Shown here: positions 37,079-47,640 of the stretch, one piece after another | Numbering within the stretch: position 1 is the first letter of the stretch | Layout: each line of letters opens with the position of its first letter | Assembly (NCBI RefSeq): GCF_032854445.1 | Contig: NC_088300.1 | Span: forward strand, 80,021,084 to 80,085,083 | DNA from: Liolophura sinensis | Lineage: Eukaryota > Mollusca > Polyplacophora > Chitonida > Chitonidae | Direction: 5' to 3' | DNA: 64,000 nt | The notes under the pieces: model-generated | Database searches by the model: none | The model's input: the letters and a program-made list of their open reading frames with translations, nothing else | What the model was told of the DNA's origin: nothing | Made by a program: the position numbers and the translations under genes

Positions 37079-37662
37079 CCAGTACAGGGCAGAAAGGTCC
37101 GTACACAGTATAGGTCTCAACAGTACTACTCAGCAATTGTATGCTTACTGCACGGTACAGAACAGTACGGTCCCCGCACAGTACAGGTCTTAATAGTACT
37201 GCTCTGTAACTGTGTGCTTACTGCACGATACAGAACAGAATGATCCCTGCACAGTGCAGGTATCAACAATACTGATCAGAAATTGTATGGTGTGGTGAGC
37301 TTACTGCACGGTACAGAACAAAACAGTCCCCGCACAGTACAGGGCTCAACAGTTCAGCAACTGTGTGCTTACAGCATGGTACAGAACAGAATGGTCCCTG
37401 CACAGTGCAGGTCTCAACAATACTGATCAGAAATTGTATGGTGTGGTGAGCTTACTGCACGGTACAGAACAAAACAGTCCCTGCACAGTACAGGGCTCAA
37501 CAGTTCAGCAACTGTGTGCTTACTGCATGGTACAGAACAGAATGGTCCCTGCACAGTACAGGTCTCAACAGTTCAGCAACTGTGTGCTTACTGCACAGTA
37601 CAGAACAGAACGGTCCCAGCACAGTACAGGTCTCAACAGTACTGCTCAGCAACTGTATGCAT
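37079..37662. repeat. About 70-bp tandem repeat, first of two related arrays
   Basis: Units contain GGTACAGAACAGAACGGTCC, CTGCACAGTACAGGTCTCAA, CAGTACTGCTCAGCAACTG and TGTGCTTACTGCA, with period varying between about 60 and 85 bp. Sub-types with GATCAGAAATTGTATGGTGT alternate with shorter units. Confidence 0.93.
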
Positions 37663-39170
37663 GCATTTACATGTAGCTAGCAGACCGTGCAGCCGTGATC
37701 TGCACTGTCAGATCTGAGAAAACAAGGGTAAAGATTTCATGCACAGCTCAGCTGCTCCTGTAACAAGCCATGCATCTTTTACTTCACTGTGTTGGCAAAT
37801 AGAGAGTTTAATTTGCAGTAAGTAGTAAAATCTTTGAGGGGGTTGGCAGGAGTTGCATAAGGAAGTCCAGCAGGCCAGATAAATTTGAACAGCTGTGAGG
37901 AGAAATTAGGCTTTAAACATATATACAAACTAAACATCATTAGGGCGTGGTGGGTGAACAAAGCGTGAGTTAATTCGTCTTAAGTTTGAACAATCTTTGG
38001 CACACGGATAAAAGTGAAAGGAAAGTAGACATAAACATGCGCTGGCTATGATACATGCCATACCCTTGGCTGTGTCTCTGCTATGGACCAATCAGTGAGC
38101 TAACAAACTGTCAGAAATGTCACCTGTGTTCAACAACACAATGGGAAGATTGCAACATAGGGCCATGAAAAGAGGTGTGTGAAGACACTTTTATAAAAAT
38201 GCTTTGGAGGCTATTAGTAATAAATAGCGATGAAACTCTGGAAGCAGTGGGAGTCGGGAAAACTTTAAGATAAAAGTTTAATCACATCTATGGAACTAAA
38301 GAGAAGATTTTACTGTGACAGCAGACGACATGCTGGGTTAAACGTCAGTCATGTTACAAATGCGGGGATGTTTATCAGCTACAGCTGACTTCAGTCTTCT
38401 GTACCTGAAAGCTTTGGTGTAAGGATGGTTTATATTTTACTACCAGTATTTACTGATAGGGTCTATGTGAGGATCGTTGGTCCCCCAAGAATCTTACCCA
38501 ATATTAAAAGTTCACGGCTAATTTTCCGGCTACAATCCTCTAATACTGACACCATTAATAATGAGTTACATGTACATGTAATTCTTTGAAAATAGATAAT
38601 ACTACACGATATAGAGGGCCTATCAGAACAACATACAATGTTAAATCTTATTCACATGGTCCTTTTTTTCTATTTTGAGGAAGGAGCCATTGATTTCCTT
38701 GTCAAGTAGCCCTGCTGGTCTCTTGATTTTCTGGGCTTTTGGAGCCCAGTTAAACTTTGTGGCTTACTGGATTAATTTTCTCTGAATACTGTCGCTGTTT
38801 TTATTGTTTAATCTATATTTACAAGTATCAAGGGTTCATATAAATATGTAAAAAGGTCAAGTGCGATCCTGAAATGTAACAAAAATATCATTTTTCATCA
38901 AATTTTCATTCTTAACTGTTCATTCTTTCCTCAACAAAGCTGACGTCCTGTTTATAATTTTTCCGATCACTAAATTCATTCAGACAGCATCAGAGACTAT
39001 CAGGAAGCCGAGAGCTTCGAGGGACCTGGGTGGCCCCAGGGCCCTGGCCTGTAGGCTCCTTGTGCTCCGCATTGTTGACTTCCATTGTTATGCTCAGTCA
39101 AAGAAGATGCACTCCCTAAAAATTTTTTCACACTCCCAGTCTAACAATTCCTGGTTAACACTATGACTGC
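37663..39170. other. Spacer between the two related arrays
   Basis: About 1.5 kb without recognised genes. It is not made of the repeat unit on either side. A GC-richer patch lies at about 39000-39070. Confidence 0.45.
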
Positions 39171-39735
39171 ATGGTATAGTATGCTTACTGCACGATACAG
39201 AACAGAATGGTCCCTGCACAGTACAAGTCTCAACAGTACTATTCAGCAACTGTGTGCTTTCTGCATGGTACAGAACAGAACAGACCCTGCACAGTATAGG
39301 TCTCAACAGTTCAGCAACTGTGTGCTTTCTGTATGGTACAGAACAGTACGGTCCCTGCACAGTACAGGTCTCAACAGTACTATTCAGCAACTGTGTGCTT
39401 TCTGCATGGTACAGAACAAAACAGATCCCACACAGTATAGGTCTCAACAGTTCAGCAACTGTGTGCTTTCTGCATGGTACACAACAGTACGGTCCCTGCA
39501 CTGTACAGGTCTCAACTATACTAGTCAGAAATTGTATGGTGGTGAGCTTACTGCATGGTACAGAACAGAACGGTACCTGCACAGTGCAGGTCTCAACAGT
39601 ACTATTAAGCAATTGTGTGCTTTCTGCATGGTACAGAACGGCAGGGTTCCCACACAGTACAAGTCTTGATAGTAGTGAGTACTGCTCAGTAGCTGTAAGG
39701 TATTTTGTGCTTATGGTACAGTACAGAACAGAAAG
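39171..39735. repeat. About 70-bp tandem repeat, second related array
   Basis: Same unit as 37079-37662 (TACAGAACAGAACGGTACCT, GCACAGTACAGGTCTCAACA, AGCAACTGTGTGCTTTCTGC), in the same orientation. Here CTTTCTGCATGG replaces the CTTACTGCACGG typical of the first array. Confidence 0.93.
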
Positions 39736-40373
39736 AACAAAAAAAGTCCCTACAAGGACAATAAGAAACACTTTAAAATGGCAATGATAAGATTACGGCC
39801 AATTAAGTGTTGGGGGACGGGTGGGGGGGGGGGGGGATTGGGGTAACTGACGGACTCTTGGGGGGAAGAGCTAGCATCTATAACCATGATAACATCCCCA
39901 GCTCAGTGTAGCCAGTTGTTATAGTTGTATAAATAGACTAGGGGGCATACATTCTTTGTGTTGAATTAGACTACCACATTTAAGTTGGATATTTGAACAG
40001 ATCTACGCATTTTTCTCTATCAACAACTTATAAACTAGCATGGTATGCAATTTGGAGATCGATTTCATTCATTCACATAGGGCATTTCTTGTGTCTTTGC
40101 AGCAGTATTCGAAAACTGTTGATTGCTCTCTTTGTATGAATCCAACTTCATGCATTTCCTTAGGTCTTTGGTGGTGGTTGTTGAACGTTGTATGGTGTAG
40201 GCCTACCGGTATCCTAGTAAACGCAACAACAACACCCCCAATCGCATGTTGTATCGTTACGCAGGTAAATGTAGCATTGCAATACATACGCGTACAACAT
40301 ACTGCCTGTCACAACAAACCCCAGCTTTCTTTATGTCTGTGGTACCTACCAGTGTCCTTCTGTTCGTTTCCAG

Positions 40374-40479
40374 ATATGATGAATGGGAGAGTGGAGAGAG
40401 AAAGTTTGTCAACTTCAACAGCCACCTGTTTGCCGCCCCTGACTGGTCTCGTTTATCGCATTCTTCTTACCTCCCTTGA
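40374..40479 (+). CDS. Candidate terminal exon of an unidentified plus-strand gene
   Basis: A strong acceptor (GTCCTTCTGTTCGTTTCCAG) precedes a 35-codon frame, YDEWESGERKFVNFNSHLFA then APDWSRLSHSSYLP and TGA. The exon takes one base to complete the previous codon. The composition is protein-like. Another frame after the same acceptor is also open (to 40507), so frame choice rests on composition only. No canonical AATAAA is seen in the next few hundred bases. Family not recognised. Confidence 0.35.
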
Positions 40480-41491
40480 AATGGGACTACATTCACTTGA
40501 GTTGTAAGACAACTTGCATGTTCCGTATAAGCGACGAGTGAACTATTTGAAATTTAATAGAATGTGTATTTTTATAAATGTTCATTTTATTATACTTCAG
40601 TCAACAGCAACGTTTCGGTTCATGTCTCCTACATACCTGATATTTAGAGCATATCTGAAAAAGGAACATTGGTCCCGTACGTAGGCTTAGTGACTGTAGG
40701 ATTTGTGTAGTGCATGGTCTGAGGTTGTAGACATTTCATATTTTTCTATGTGCTTTTTTGAAATTCCTCATAACTTTCTTTAGGATTACGAGTTTTATTT
40801 TGGGTGACCTGAAGTTTGGTGAGCAGAAATGCATGGGGGGGGGGGCTTACCGTTTGCAAAATAACAGGCTTTATGCCTGCAGAGATCGAACTGTCAGAAA
40901 GTACTGTGGTGCTAGAAAAGGGAAAGATATATGAATTATAATAAAAAGAATGGGTTAGATTTAATGTGTTCTGATAAACACACTTGTAAGGTATATGCAC
41001 CATTTTGTTTTTTCTAATAAGAAATCTAACATTTTTAGGCAGGCTCCAAATGTGACAAAATGCTGATTACGACTGCCTGAGAAATGTGATGTTCCAGTTA
41101 CTCAATGAAACCAGTGATGCACGTGGGCCAATGACAGAATAGGCTAAGGCAGTACCGGTAGTTATTTTAATCCTTTATTCAGCAGAAATGTCAGTAACAC
41201 AAATACTGCTACTGTAATAAGGAGATTATTCAACTTTAAAAATATGGTTGATCATTCTAAACAATCCCAGTTTTATTTCATTCCTGGTCCAGATCTCTAT
41301 ACGGTGGTACTTGTTGAATGAAGTTGCTGCATGACCATGGAGGCGTAAGTAACATTACCCGATGTCGCAGTACATGTACCGTATGTAGGCCTAAGCGTGT
41401 AGGACTGACAGGTTATAAGTCTGGTAACTTATAGCTGTTCCAACTGACTGTTCCATGCTGGACAAACTTATCGTGTACTAATAAATGCCAG

Positions 41492-41714
41492 GTCCCGGGA
41501 TCACGAAGCAATCGTAGACTTAGTTCAAAATTTCAAATGACTTTTAAACAGTTGTTTCTTATGTTATAAGGTCAAAATTTTGCCTGACAACGTAAATCCT
41601 GGAAAAGTTATTGTACAACACATTTCAGAAAAATAAAGGAAAGAAACATACCGGTACCAAGTTTAATGATTGAGCTTTTGACTTAAGCCTAAGATCACTT
41701 CGTGATCCCGGGGC
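41492..41714. mobile_element. 223-bp MITE with long terminal inverted repeats
   Basis: The left end GTCCCGGGATCACGAAG... ACTTAGTTCAAAA is the near reverse complement of the right end TTTTGACTTAAGCC...CTTCGTGATCCCGGGGC, over about 40 bp. Both sides are flanked by CAG (41489-41491 and 41715-41717), a 3-bp target duplication of the CWG type used by some PIF/Harbinger elements. No coding capacity. Confidence 0.85.
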
Positions 41715-42030
41715 CAGAAGAGGAAAGAATAAGACTTCTTTGAATAGTGTTAAAATTCAGTGAATCATGGTTCTACCTGTGTAGCCAGTATTAAATATAT
41801 AACCGCGACCAGAATACAAATAAATAATTTTTTTTTTACAGGCTGCATGTTAATTAAGGCAAAAAAAAGTTAAGAAATATGATTTGTCCCATTTTCACCA
41901 TTATTAAATCGGACTGTTTTATCTCAAGTGCAAACAGTGTAGAGAAAGGAGAAGAGAGCTGGGTTGTCGCCTTAAGTTCTACGGTTTGACATAGCGGCTG
42001 AAGTCGTTCATCACACGAATACCAAACTTA

Positions 42031-42679
42031 AGCTGAGATTCCATATACGCGGTATGCGGTTTGTGGTAAACGGCACGCGGTACACGGATACGGCATGCGG
42101 TATGCGCTTTCTCTGATTCCATTTATGCGGTAACCTATGCGTTTTCTTTCATTCATGGTACGTTTTTATCAGAGCAAACATGTCGCATTCCTCCATTTCA
42201 CGACGTGTGGCTTTAGAGCAAGATTCAGACCTTGCCATAATAGCAATGTCATATAAGTTGTTGCAACTAAAGAAGCGTAAAAAGAGAAAACACCGATGGT
42301 GGGTCCACAGTATTTTGCGGCAAAGAGCTCAGCAGGGGGCTTTCCGAAAACTTGGTCTCGGAATTGCAGCTGGATGGAGAAAAATTCCAACAGTACTTTC
42401 GTCTAACCAGAGAACAATTCAAACAAGTTCCGACCACGTGTCGGGGAAACACCCCACCAGTGACGTCATTTCTTGGGATACCCTGTCCGGTTTTGAAAAC
42501 GCATACCGCACCGATCGCTACATGGTGCGATTGATTTTGCCGTATACGTTTCCGCCGAAAAAACGGATCGGCGACCGTACCTATGGAATCATTGCAACTT
42601 ATTTTAACTATTTCGATTTTTTGCCGCGTACCGCATACCGCGTACCGTATACCGCTACCGCATGTAAGGAATCTCAGCT
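42031..42679. mobile_element. PIF/Harbinger deletion derivative with TIRs and TTA target duplication
   Basis: The ends are AGCTGAGATTCC and GGAATCTCAGCT, perfect 12-bp inverted repeats, continued by subterminal GCGGTA-type repeats (GCGGTATGCGG, ACCGCATACCGC) that are also inverted to each other. Flanks are TTA at 42028-42030 and 42680-42682, the classical PIF/Harbinger target duplication. At 649 bp it is far shorter than an autonomous element. Confidence 0.9.
42181..42440 (+). pseudogene. Broken N-terminus of a HARBI1-like transposase
   Basis: An ATG at 42181 (MSHSSISRRVALEQDSDLAI) leads to KKRKHRWWVHSILRQRAQQG then AFRK. The next frame continues LVSELQLDGEKFQQYFRLTR then EQFKQV. This is the typical order of PIF/Harbinger (HARBI1) transposases: RxxWVHxILxxRxxxGxF, then LxxDxxxFxxYFRMTxxxF. 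The two parts are separated by a +1 shift near 42350. The DDE catalytic core is absent; after FKQV the sequence runs into the other end of the element. It is therefore an internally deleted, non-functional remnant. Confidence 0.82.
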
Positions 42680-42689
42680 TTACCAGTAT

Positions 42690-43590
42690 GGATTGACCGC
42701 AAATTGTTGGACTCAATCAGATCACATCTTACAAACAAAGCATGGCAGGGCGTCATTCGACCAATCAAATGCCACAATACAAAGCCCAAATTCACAGCGA
42801 AGTAGAAAATGGTGAAACAACAACCACGTGTGTATTATTTACACATACGTACAGCTATAGATTAGGTACCTGTGTGCAGTACCGGTATGGTACCGAGCAT
42901 TTATAGTTTAATAATAACATATTTTTATTAATGCATGTACCTTATAGCATGAAAAAATCATTTAATCGCATTTGGTTCGCCTTTAAACGTGTGAATTTTA
43001 AACCTTGAAATTCCGACTGGGGATCAGGATTCATATATAGTTTCGAGCACCCGGGATCCTGGCAGTGACCAGTACGTCATAAGTAACAGAGAGGTAAATG
43101 AACCTAAATGCTGATTTTTCTGGTGCAGCAATTACTTTAGTTCCCCATTTTGCCACTAGGGGGCGTTATCTGGTAACTCCTGTTCGTCCCCCAATTTTAT
43201 CAGTGGGTGCAGTATTACAAGACAGTGTAATTGCAAGACACCGTGGGGTCGCTGAGTTAAATTATGATTTAATTATAATTATATAATTACAATTTAACTT
43301 AGTTATAATTCATGTACAACGCACAGAGCATATTCCTGCAATCGCTGCCCTTCACAACTATACTTCAACTTCAGTTTGGCTTTCAATACTTGTTTGCAAC
43401 GTAAAACACGAATCAAATGAATAATATAATCAACACATGTTTGCGTACATGTATGTTGGCACGGTAACTTACAAATCTTGTAGGTAAGGTGCATTAGTCA
43501 GGGGCTTTAGGTCACCGGGTGTTGTTCTGAGTGGCTGTGTAAACAAACATATGTTTCATTGACAACTGGGTTCCACGGCAGTGTATATGT
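42690..43590. other. No gene recognised
   Basis: AT-rich DNA with a short ATTATAATTATAATT-type palindrome near 43263-43300. No element or exon is supported. Confidence 0.4.
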
Positions 43591-43641
43591 GTAACTGGAG
43601 CAGCTTTCCAGTGCTTATACTAGCAGTAGTTAGCAGGAATT

Positions 43642-43705
43642 GCCCGTTAGCTCAGTTGGTAGAGCGCTGGACATCAGCTGCAGAAACCCGAGTTCGAATG
43701 TGACC
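43642..43705 (+). pseudogene. tRNA-like sequence, copy 1 (SINE head or tRNA pseudogene)
   Basis: GCCCGTTAGCTCAGTTGGTA then GAGCGCTGG has a perfect A-box and D-arm; GAGTTCGAATG resembles the T-loop/B-box. I cannot form a normal anticodon arm or a matching acceptor stem, so this is not a working tRNA. Confidence 0.75.
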
Positions 43706-43884
43706 GATGTAGTGAAATCTTTCAACCATTCCACTGGTACCTTGACCCAACAGGTTCCAAGAAGCATGGAGCTCTGGGCCAGTGATCTTGGGTGTGTTTT
43801 GGGAGAGAGGGGAGGATTTAAGTGGGGAGGAGTGTAACAGGAGCAGCTTTCCAGTGCTTATACTAGCAGTAGCTAGTGGAAATT

Positions 43885-43950
43885 TCCCTTTAGCTCCGTT
43901 GGTAGAGCGCTGGACGTCGGCTGCGGAGACCCAAGTTCGAATCCTTGTGT
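43885..43950 (+). pseudogene. tRNA-like sequence, copy 2
   Basis: CCCTTTAGCTCCGTTGGTAG then AGCGCTGGACGTCGGCTGC and CAAGTTCGAATCCTTG. The T-arm pairs here (CAAG/CTTG), but the anticodon stem is poor. It is the tandem partner of 43642-43705. Confidence 0.75.
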
Positions 43951-44628
43951 CACCCACGTAGGGAAATTCTTCAGCGATTACATAAGTACATGTAAGCAAA
44001 TTGTACACTCATTCCAAGTTGGTAATTCTTAACTTGATGTATTGTTATCATACATTACATTCAGGCTACCATATTTTATCCTGGCCAAACGAAAACTTTC
44101 TGTGTATTTCACACTTGTACCTGTAATCTCAATTCGCTGGAAACTACCTCAGCATTCTGCAAATAAGTATGAAGTTATGTTACAAAATTACCACTACACA
44201 TTTCTTTCAAATTCAGTTTCATAAAGGTCAAAGGGGAAATGACAGCCATTTTGCAATAATCACTTCTCATTTCTCATTTTGTTATGTGCATGGGCAGTTA
44301 TCTGCTGTAAATTTCACTCACAAATATTAAAATTTACCCTCAAGTTCTTTTATTTCAAGCTTCCTCTGATATTCATATTGTTCTCTGTTTCAGTGTGCAT
44401 GAAGTAGGACCATACAATGTGCACTCTCATCAAATGCGCTGTGAAGTTCACGCTGTCAACTCTAAAGTCACATCGATGCACCTTGTCAAAAACTCAGGCT
44501 TGTTTGTACTCTTTATTTTTTTTTGTGTGTATAATTTAAACGTAGTAGTTGAACTATGTCTAGTTATGTTAAGCATTTAAATACTGTGTATTCCATCGCT
44601 GTTTTCTTTCCTGCCTATAACCTAGAGT

Positions 44629-44798
44629 TCCTCTTCAGCCGTAAGTGGGAAGGTCTGTCAGCAACCTGCGGATTGTCATGGATTTCCCCCGGGCTCGGCC
44701 CAGTTTCCACCCACCATAATGCTGACCGCCGTCGTATAAGTGAAATATTCTTGGGTACGGCATAAAACACCAATCAAATAAAATAAAGAAATAAATAT
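44629..44798 (+). mobile_element. SINE fragment (first family), 5'-truncated
   Basis: AAGGTCTGTCAGCAACCTGC, CCCGGGCTCGGCCCAGTTTC, ATAATGCTGACCGCCGTCG and GAAATATTCTTGGGTACGGC followed by an AAAT-rich tail. Confidence 0.92.
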
Positions 44799-46039
44799 AA
44801 CCTAGAGTGTTACTTTACATACTACTAACGCTAATAATCAGTTTATTACACACATATTTTCTTTTCTACCATTTCATCATTTGTTTTGTATGCACGTGTA
44901 ATTCAGCTGCCAATATCATTTTAATGTCTAAACAGTGTTTCAAATTCTTGGGTGACAAAATAATTACTCTTGTTACAGGTTATCCCCTTCATATGGAGCC
45001 CACCAATTCTCTAAGCTGATGTGTCTAACTACTCAGTGCTCACAAGTGGTGGAGCTGTGCAAGCTTGTTCTTGGAGAGTTCAACATTGACTGATACAGGG
45101 GGTAGTCACTTAATTTGTTTTCACCTATTCATTCATATTGTTTCTGCTTCATTTTTACATATTACTTAGTTTGTAAGGTTGTTTGTCTTGTAAGTACATC
45201 TGTAATCAATACTCATCTTAACAATTTAGGTTTAAAAATTTTTGGCTATCAGTATTTGTCATACAAGTGTGCCATTTAATGTATTTGCTTTCAGTATACA
45301 TATTAATAACTGGGTCATACCTAGTATCTTCACATTTCTTTGGGGTATTATAATCCATTTAAATGTTTTTTGCTAATGTAATTTTCTGTTCATACACTCC
45401 CCTCAAAATTTTCTTATCTGCATCAGTGGGGAACTCGTTCACGCATGAATGAAAACATTCCCAAACGTGAACTCCTTTATTTTTTGTTCTTTCCTTTATT
45501 AAAACACAGTTGTCAGGGACAGAAGAAAACAGTGCATTTTAGTGTCATTGAGAGCTTGTGTGTAGCTCATCCTCAAGTCTCCCATAAAAGTGTATGTTGC
45601 TCAGGCCTAAGCATTTCACAATGGCCTTTGTGGCAGAGGGTTTAGCTCTGTCTGTTTTCCTCCCTTCCAGGCAGCTGTGTGTTCTCTCTTCAAAATTTTG
45701 AGAGAAAAGTTTGTTTTTGGGAACTCATTTACTGATGGCCAGGTTAAAAGCCTCTGCCTTGTTAGTACTCAGCAAGTGGCTTGTTTTACTCAGAGCAGAT
45801 TGTCCAAGGCTAAAAGCCACACGTTGCCTGATTGTATAGTCAGTCTAAGGGCTAGCAACAAGTTCAAAATTGTCACTCACTAAACACTATTTTTAATGCA
45901 GTTATCTCCTTTGGTTCCTCCCCACACATATTAATAATATGATAGTAGGGTAGTGGAAGACGCCCCATTATCGACCCTTTTCTGCCCTCCTGCTGTCTGG
46001 AACCCTGAAACGCATATACAGAGAACAAGCCAAATGAGT
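44799..46039. other. No gene recognised
   Basis: About 1.2 kb of AT-rich sequence, with several short open frames of no recognisable composition. Confidence 0.4.
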
Positions 46040-46860
46040 GGAAGATTGCCCCTTTAGAAATAATTAGAAATAATAAGATTGTTCTTTAGAAATAATGGTA
46101 GATCATTTATGTATAGTATAAAAAGTAAAGGCCGCAATATGGAGCCAGCCTTGCAAGACACTGGCTTTAATATCCTTAGCATTATACATTTCTCCTCCAA
46201 CAACAACCATTTGTTGTGTGTTAGATAGGTATCACTGGAAGAATGTAAGAGCGGTTGAGTGAATTTGTATGCTTTACATTTTTTAAGTAATATATTGTGA
46301 TTAACAGTATCAAATGCCTGCTTGAAGTCTACAGGTACAGTTCCAATAACTTCAGTGTTATCTGTCGCCGTAAACCAGTGTTCAACCATTTTCAGCAATA
46401 CAGTTCCACAAGAGCGTAAGAGAGGCAAAAACCACATTTATTTTTGCTCAATTTAAAATTTGAGAGATACTCATATAAACAGTTATGTAAATGTCGTTCA
46501 GTGATTTTTGAAAAAATGAGTAGGACAGATATTGGATGATAGTTTTCAACTTTGAACCCTTTTGTGAAGAGGGATAACCATGTCTGGTCATAACACATTG
46601 TTTATTAGCATGGTAAAAGATTTTGCAATAATAGGGGCAGATGATGAAAGAAATTTAGAATTGACATTGTCTAGATCACTAGCCTTATCTATATCAAGCC
46701 TTAAAAGGTATTGTAAAACAGAAACGTACAAGATATTTGGTATGGAGTAAAAAAGTATCATGAAGAACTTTTCCCTCAACTTGTTCCCTGAGTTTTTCAA
46801 GACTTTGAACAAAATTGTCCTTGTTTATATTATTAATATCTATTAAAGAATGGGGACAGT
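46040..46860 (-). pseudogene. Dead non-LTR retrotransposon reverse transcriptase fragment
   Basis: On the minus strand three overlapping frames give consecutive pieces of a LINE RT: LRLDIDKASDLDNVNSKFLS (finger), NYHPISVLLIFSKITERHLH (motif 2 region), then VPVDFKQAFDTVNHNILLKK (motif A, normally D-x-x-x-A-F-D) and GSILRPLLFILYINDLPLFL (motif B region, normally GSILGPLLF-INDLP). The order is right for a CR1/Jockey-like clade element. Frameshifts near 46590 and 46430 and loss of the YADD-containing part show it is dead. Endonuclease and 3' end are not seen. Confidence 0.88.
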
Positions 46861-47452
46861 TGAGAAGAAAGTATTGAAAATATGGAAAATTTTAGCTGGA
46901 TCATCTATTAAATTGCCATCCTCCTCAGTCATAGCCAAATACTGCTTGCACAAACAGTGATCTCCCTGATAACACAGGACAATGGCATCTGTTACGAAAG
47001 TCAGGTTTCTACATATGAAGTCCTGTATGTCACTTGGAGTCTGTCAGTAGGCCTCTGTGCACTCACTGTTTCACCTAGATGCAAAGTCGTCCACAAAGCC
47101 AGTTTCCTGTCTTTCTTTCACTCCGCTGTCCTTGTGGGGAACACATTGTCACAGAATGCCATCACTTTCACCCTGCTGCAATGGCTTTTCCCCAAGTGGC
47201 GTGTCCAGATGGTGCACTGACTCAGTGGTCCATGGGTACTGCATATAATGAACTGTCCGCATCGGTTGTTATGTGTTTCACCTTATCTGTACTATTGATG
47301 CCTCATTGTGCTTGACTAGATTGCCTCAAACTACATTGCAATGAGTGCAACAAACGGCATGCAAGTTCAGCGTGTTCAGTAACTGACCCATTTTCATTGC
47401 TAGTGTGGGTTCATTCCAACTAGCAGATATTTTCATTGTCTTTGCCTGCTTG
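46861..47452. other. No gene recognised
   Basis: The stretch follows the LINE fragment. A plus-strand frame of about 87 codons (46957-47220) has no family resemblance and could be older LINE sequence. Confidence 0.35.
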
Positions 47453-47640
47453 GGGTCGCTGTGAGTTCAAGTTCCAGCTCATGCTGGCTTCCTCTCTGGC
47501 CGTAAGTGGGAAGGTCTGTCTGTCTTCCCCAAGGTTCTGCCCAGTTTCCACCCACCATAATGCTGGCTGTCATCGTATAAGTGATGTATTCTTGAGTACT
47601 GCGTAAAACACCAATCAGATAAATTAAATAAATAAATTTT
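47453..47640 (+). mobile_element. SINE copy (first family), missing the A-box end
   Basis: GGTCGCTGTGAGTTCAAGTT (B-box region), CTCATGCTGGCTTCCTCTCT, an internal deletion after GGAAGGTCTGTC, then CCACCATAATGCTGGCTGTC, TATTCTTGAGTACTGCGT and an AAAT tail. Confidence 0.92.

Larger units (their letters stand above)
43591..43985 (+). repeat. 243-bp tandem duplication carrying tRNA-like sequences
   Basis: GTAACTGGAGCAGCTTTCC at 43591 recurs as GTAACAGGAGCAGCTTTCC at 43834, and the homology continues through the tRNA-like core and about 40 bp beyond it. The copies have diverged by many substitutions, so the event is not recent. Confidence 0.85.

Noticed and set aside
40040-40507. 155-codon plus-strand frame
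   Set aside because: The composition of the first 110 codons is not protein-like. I prefer the spliced terminal exon in another frame at 40374-40479.
43642-43950. Functional tRNA genes
   Set aside because: The A-box and T-loop are fine, but the anticodon and acceptor stems do not pair.
46957-47220. 87-codon plus-strand frame
   Set aside because: No splice support or family similarity; next to LINE debris.
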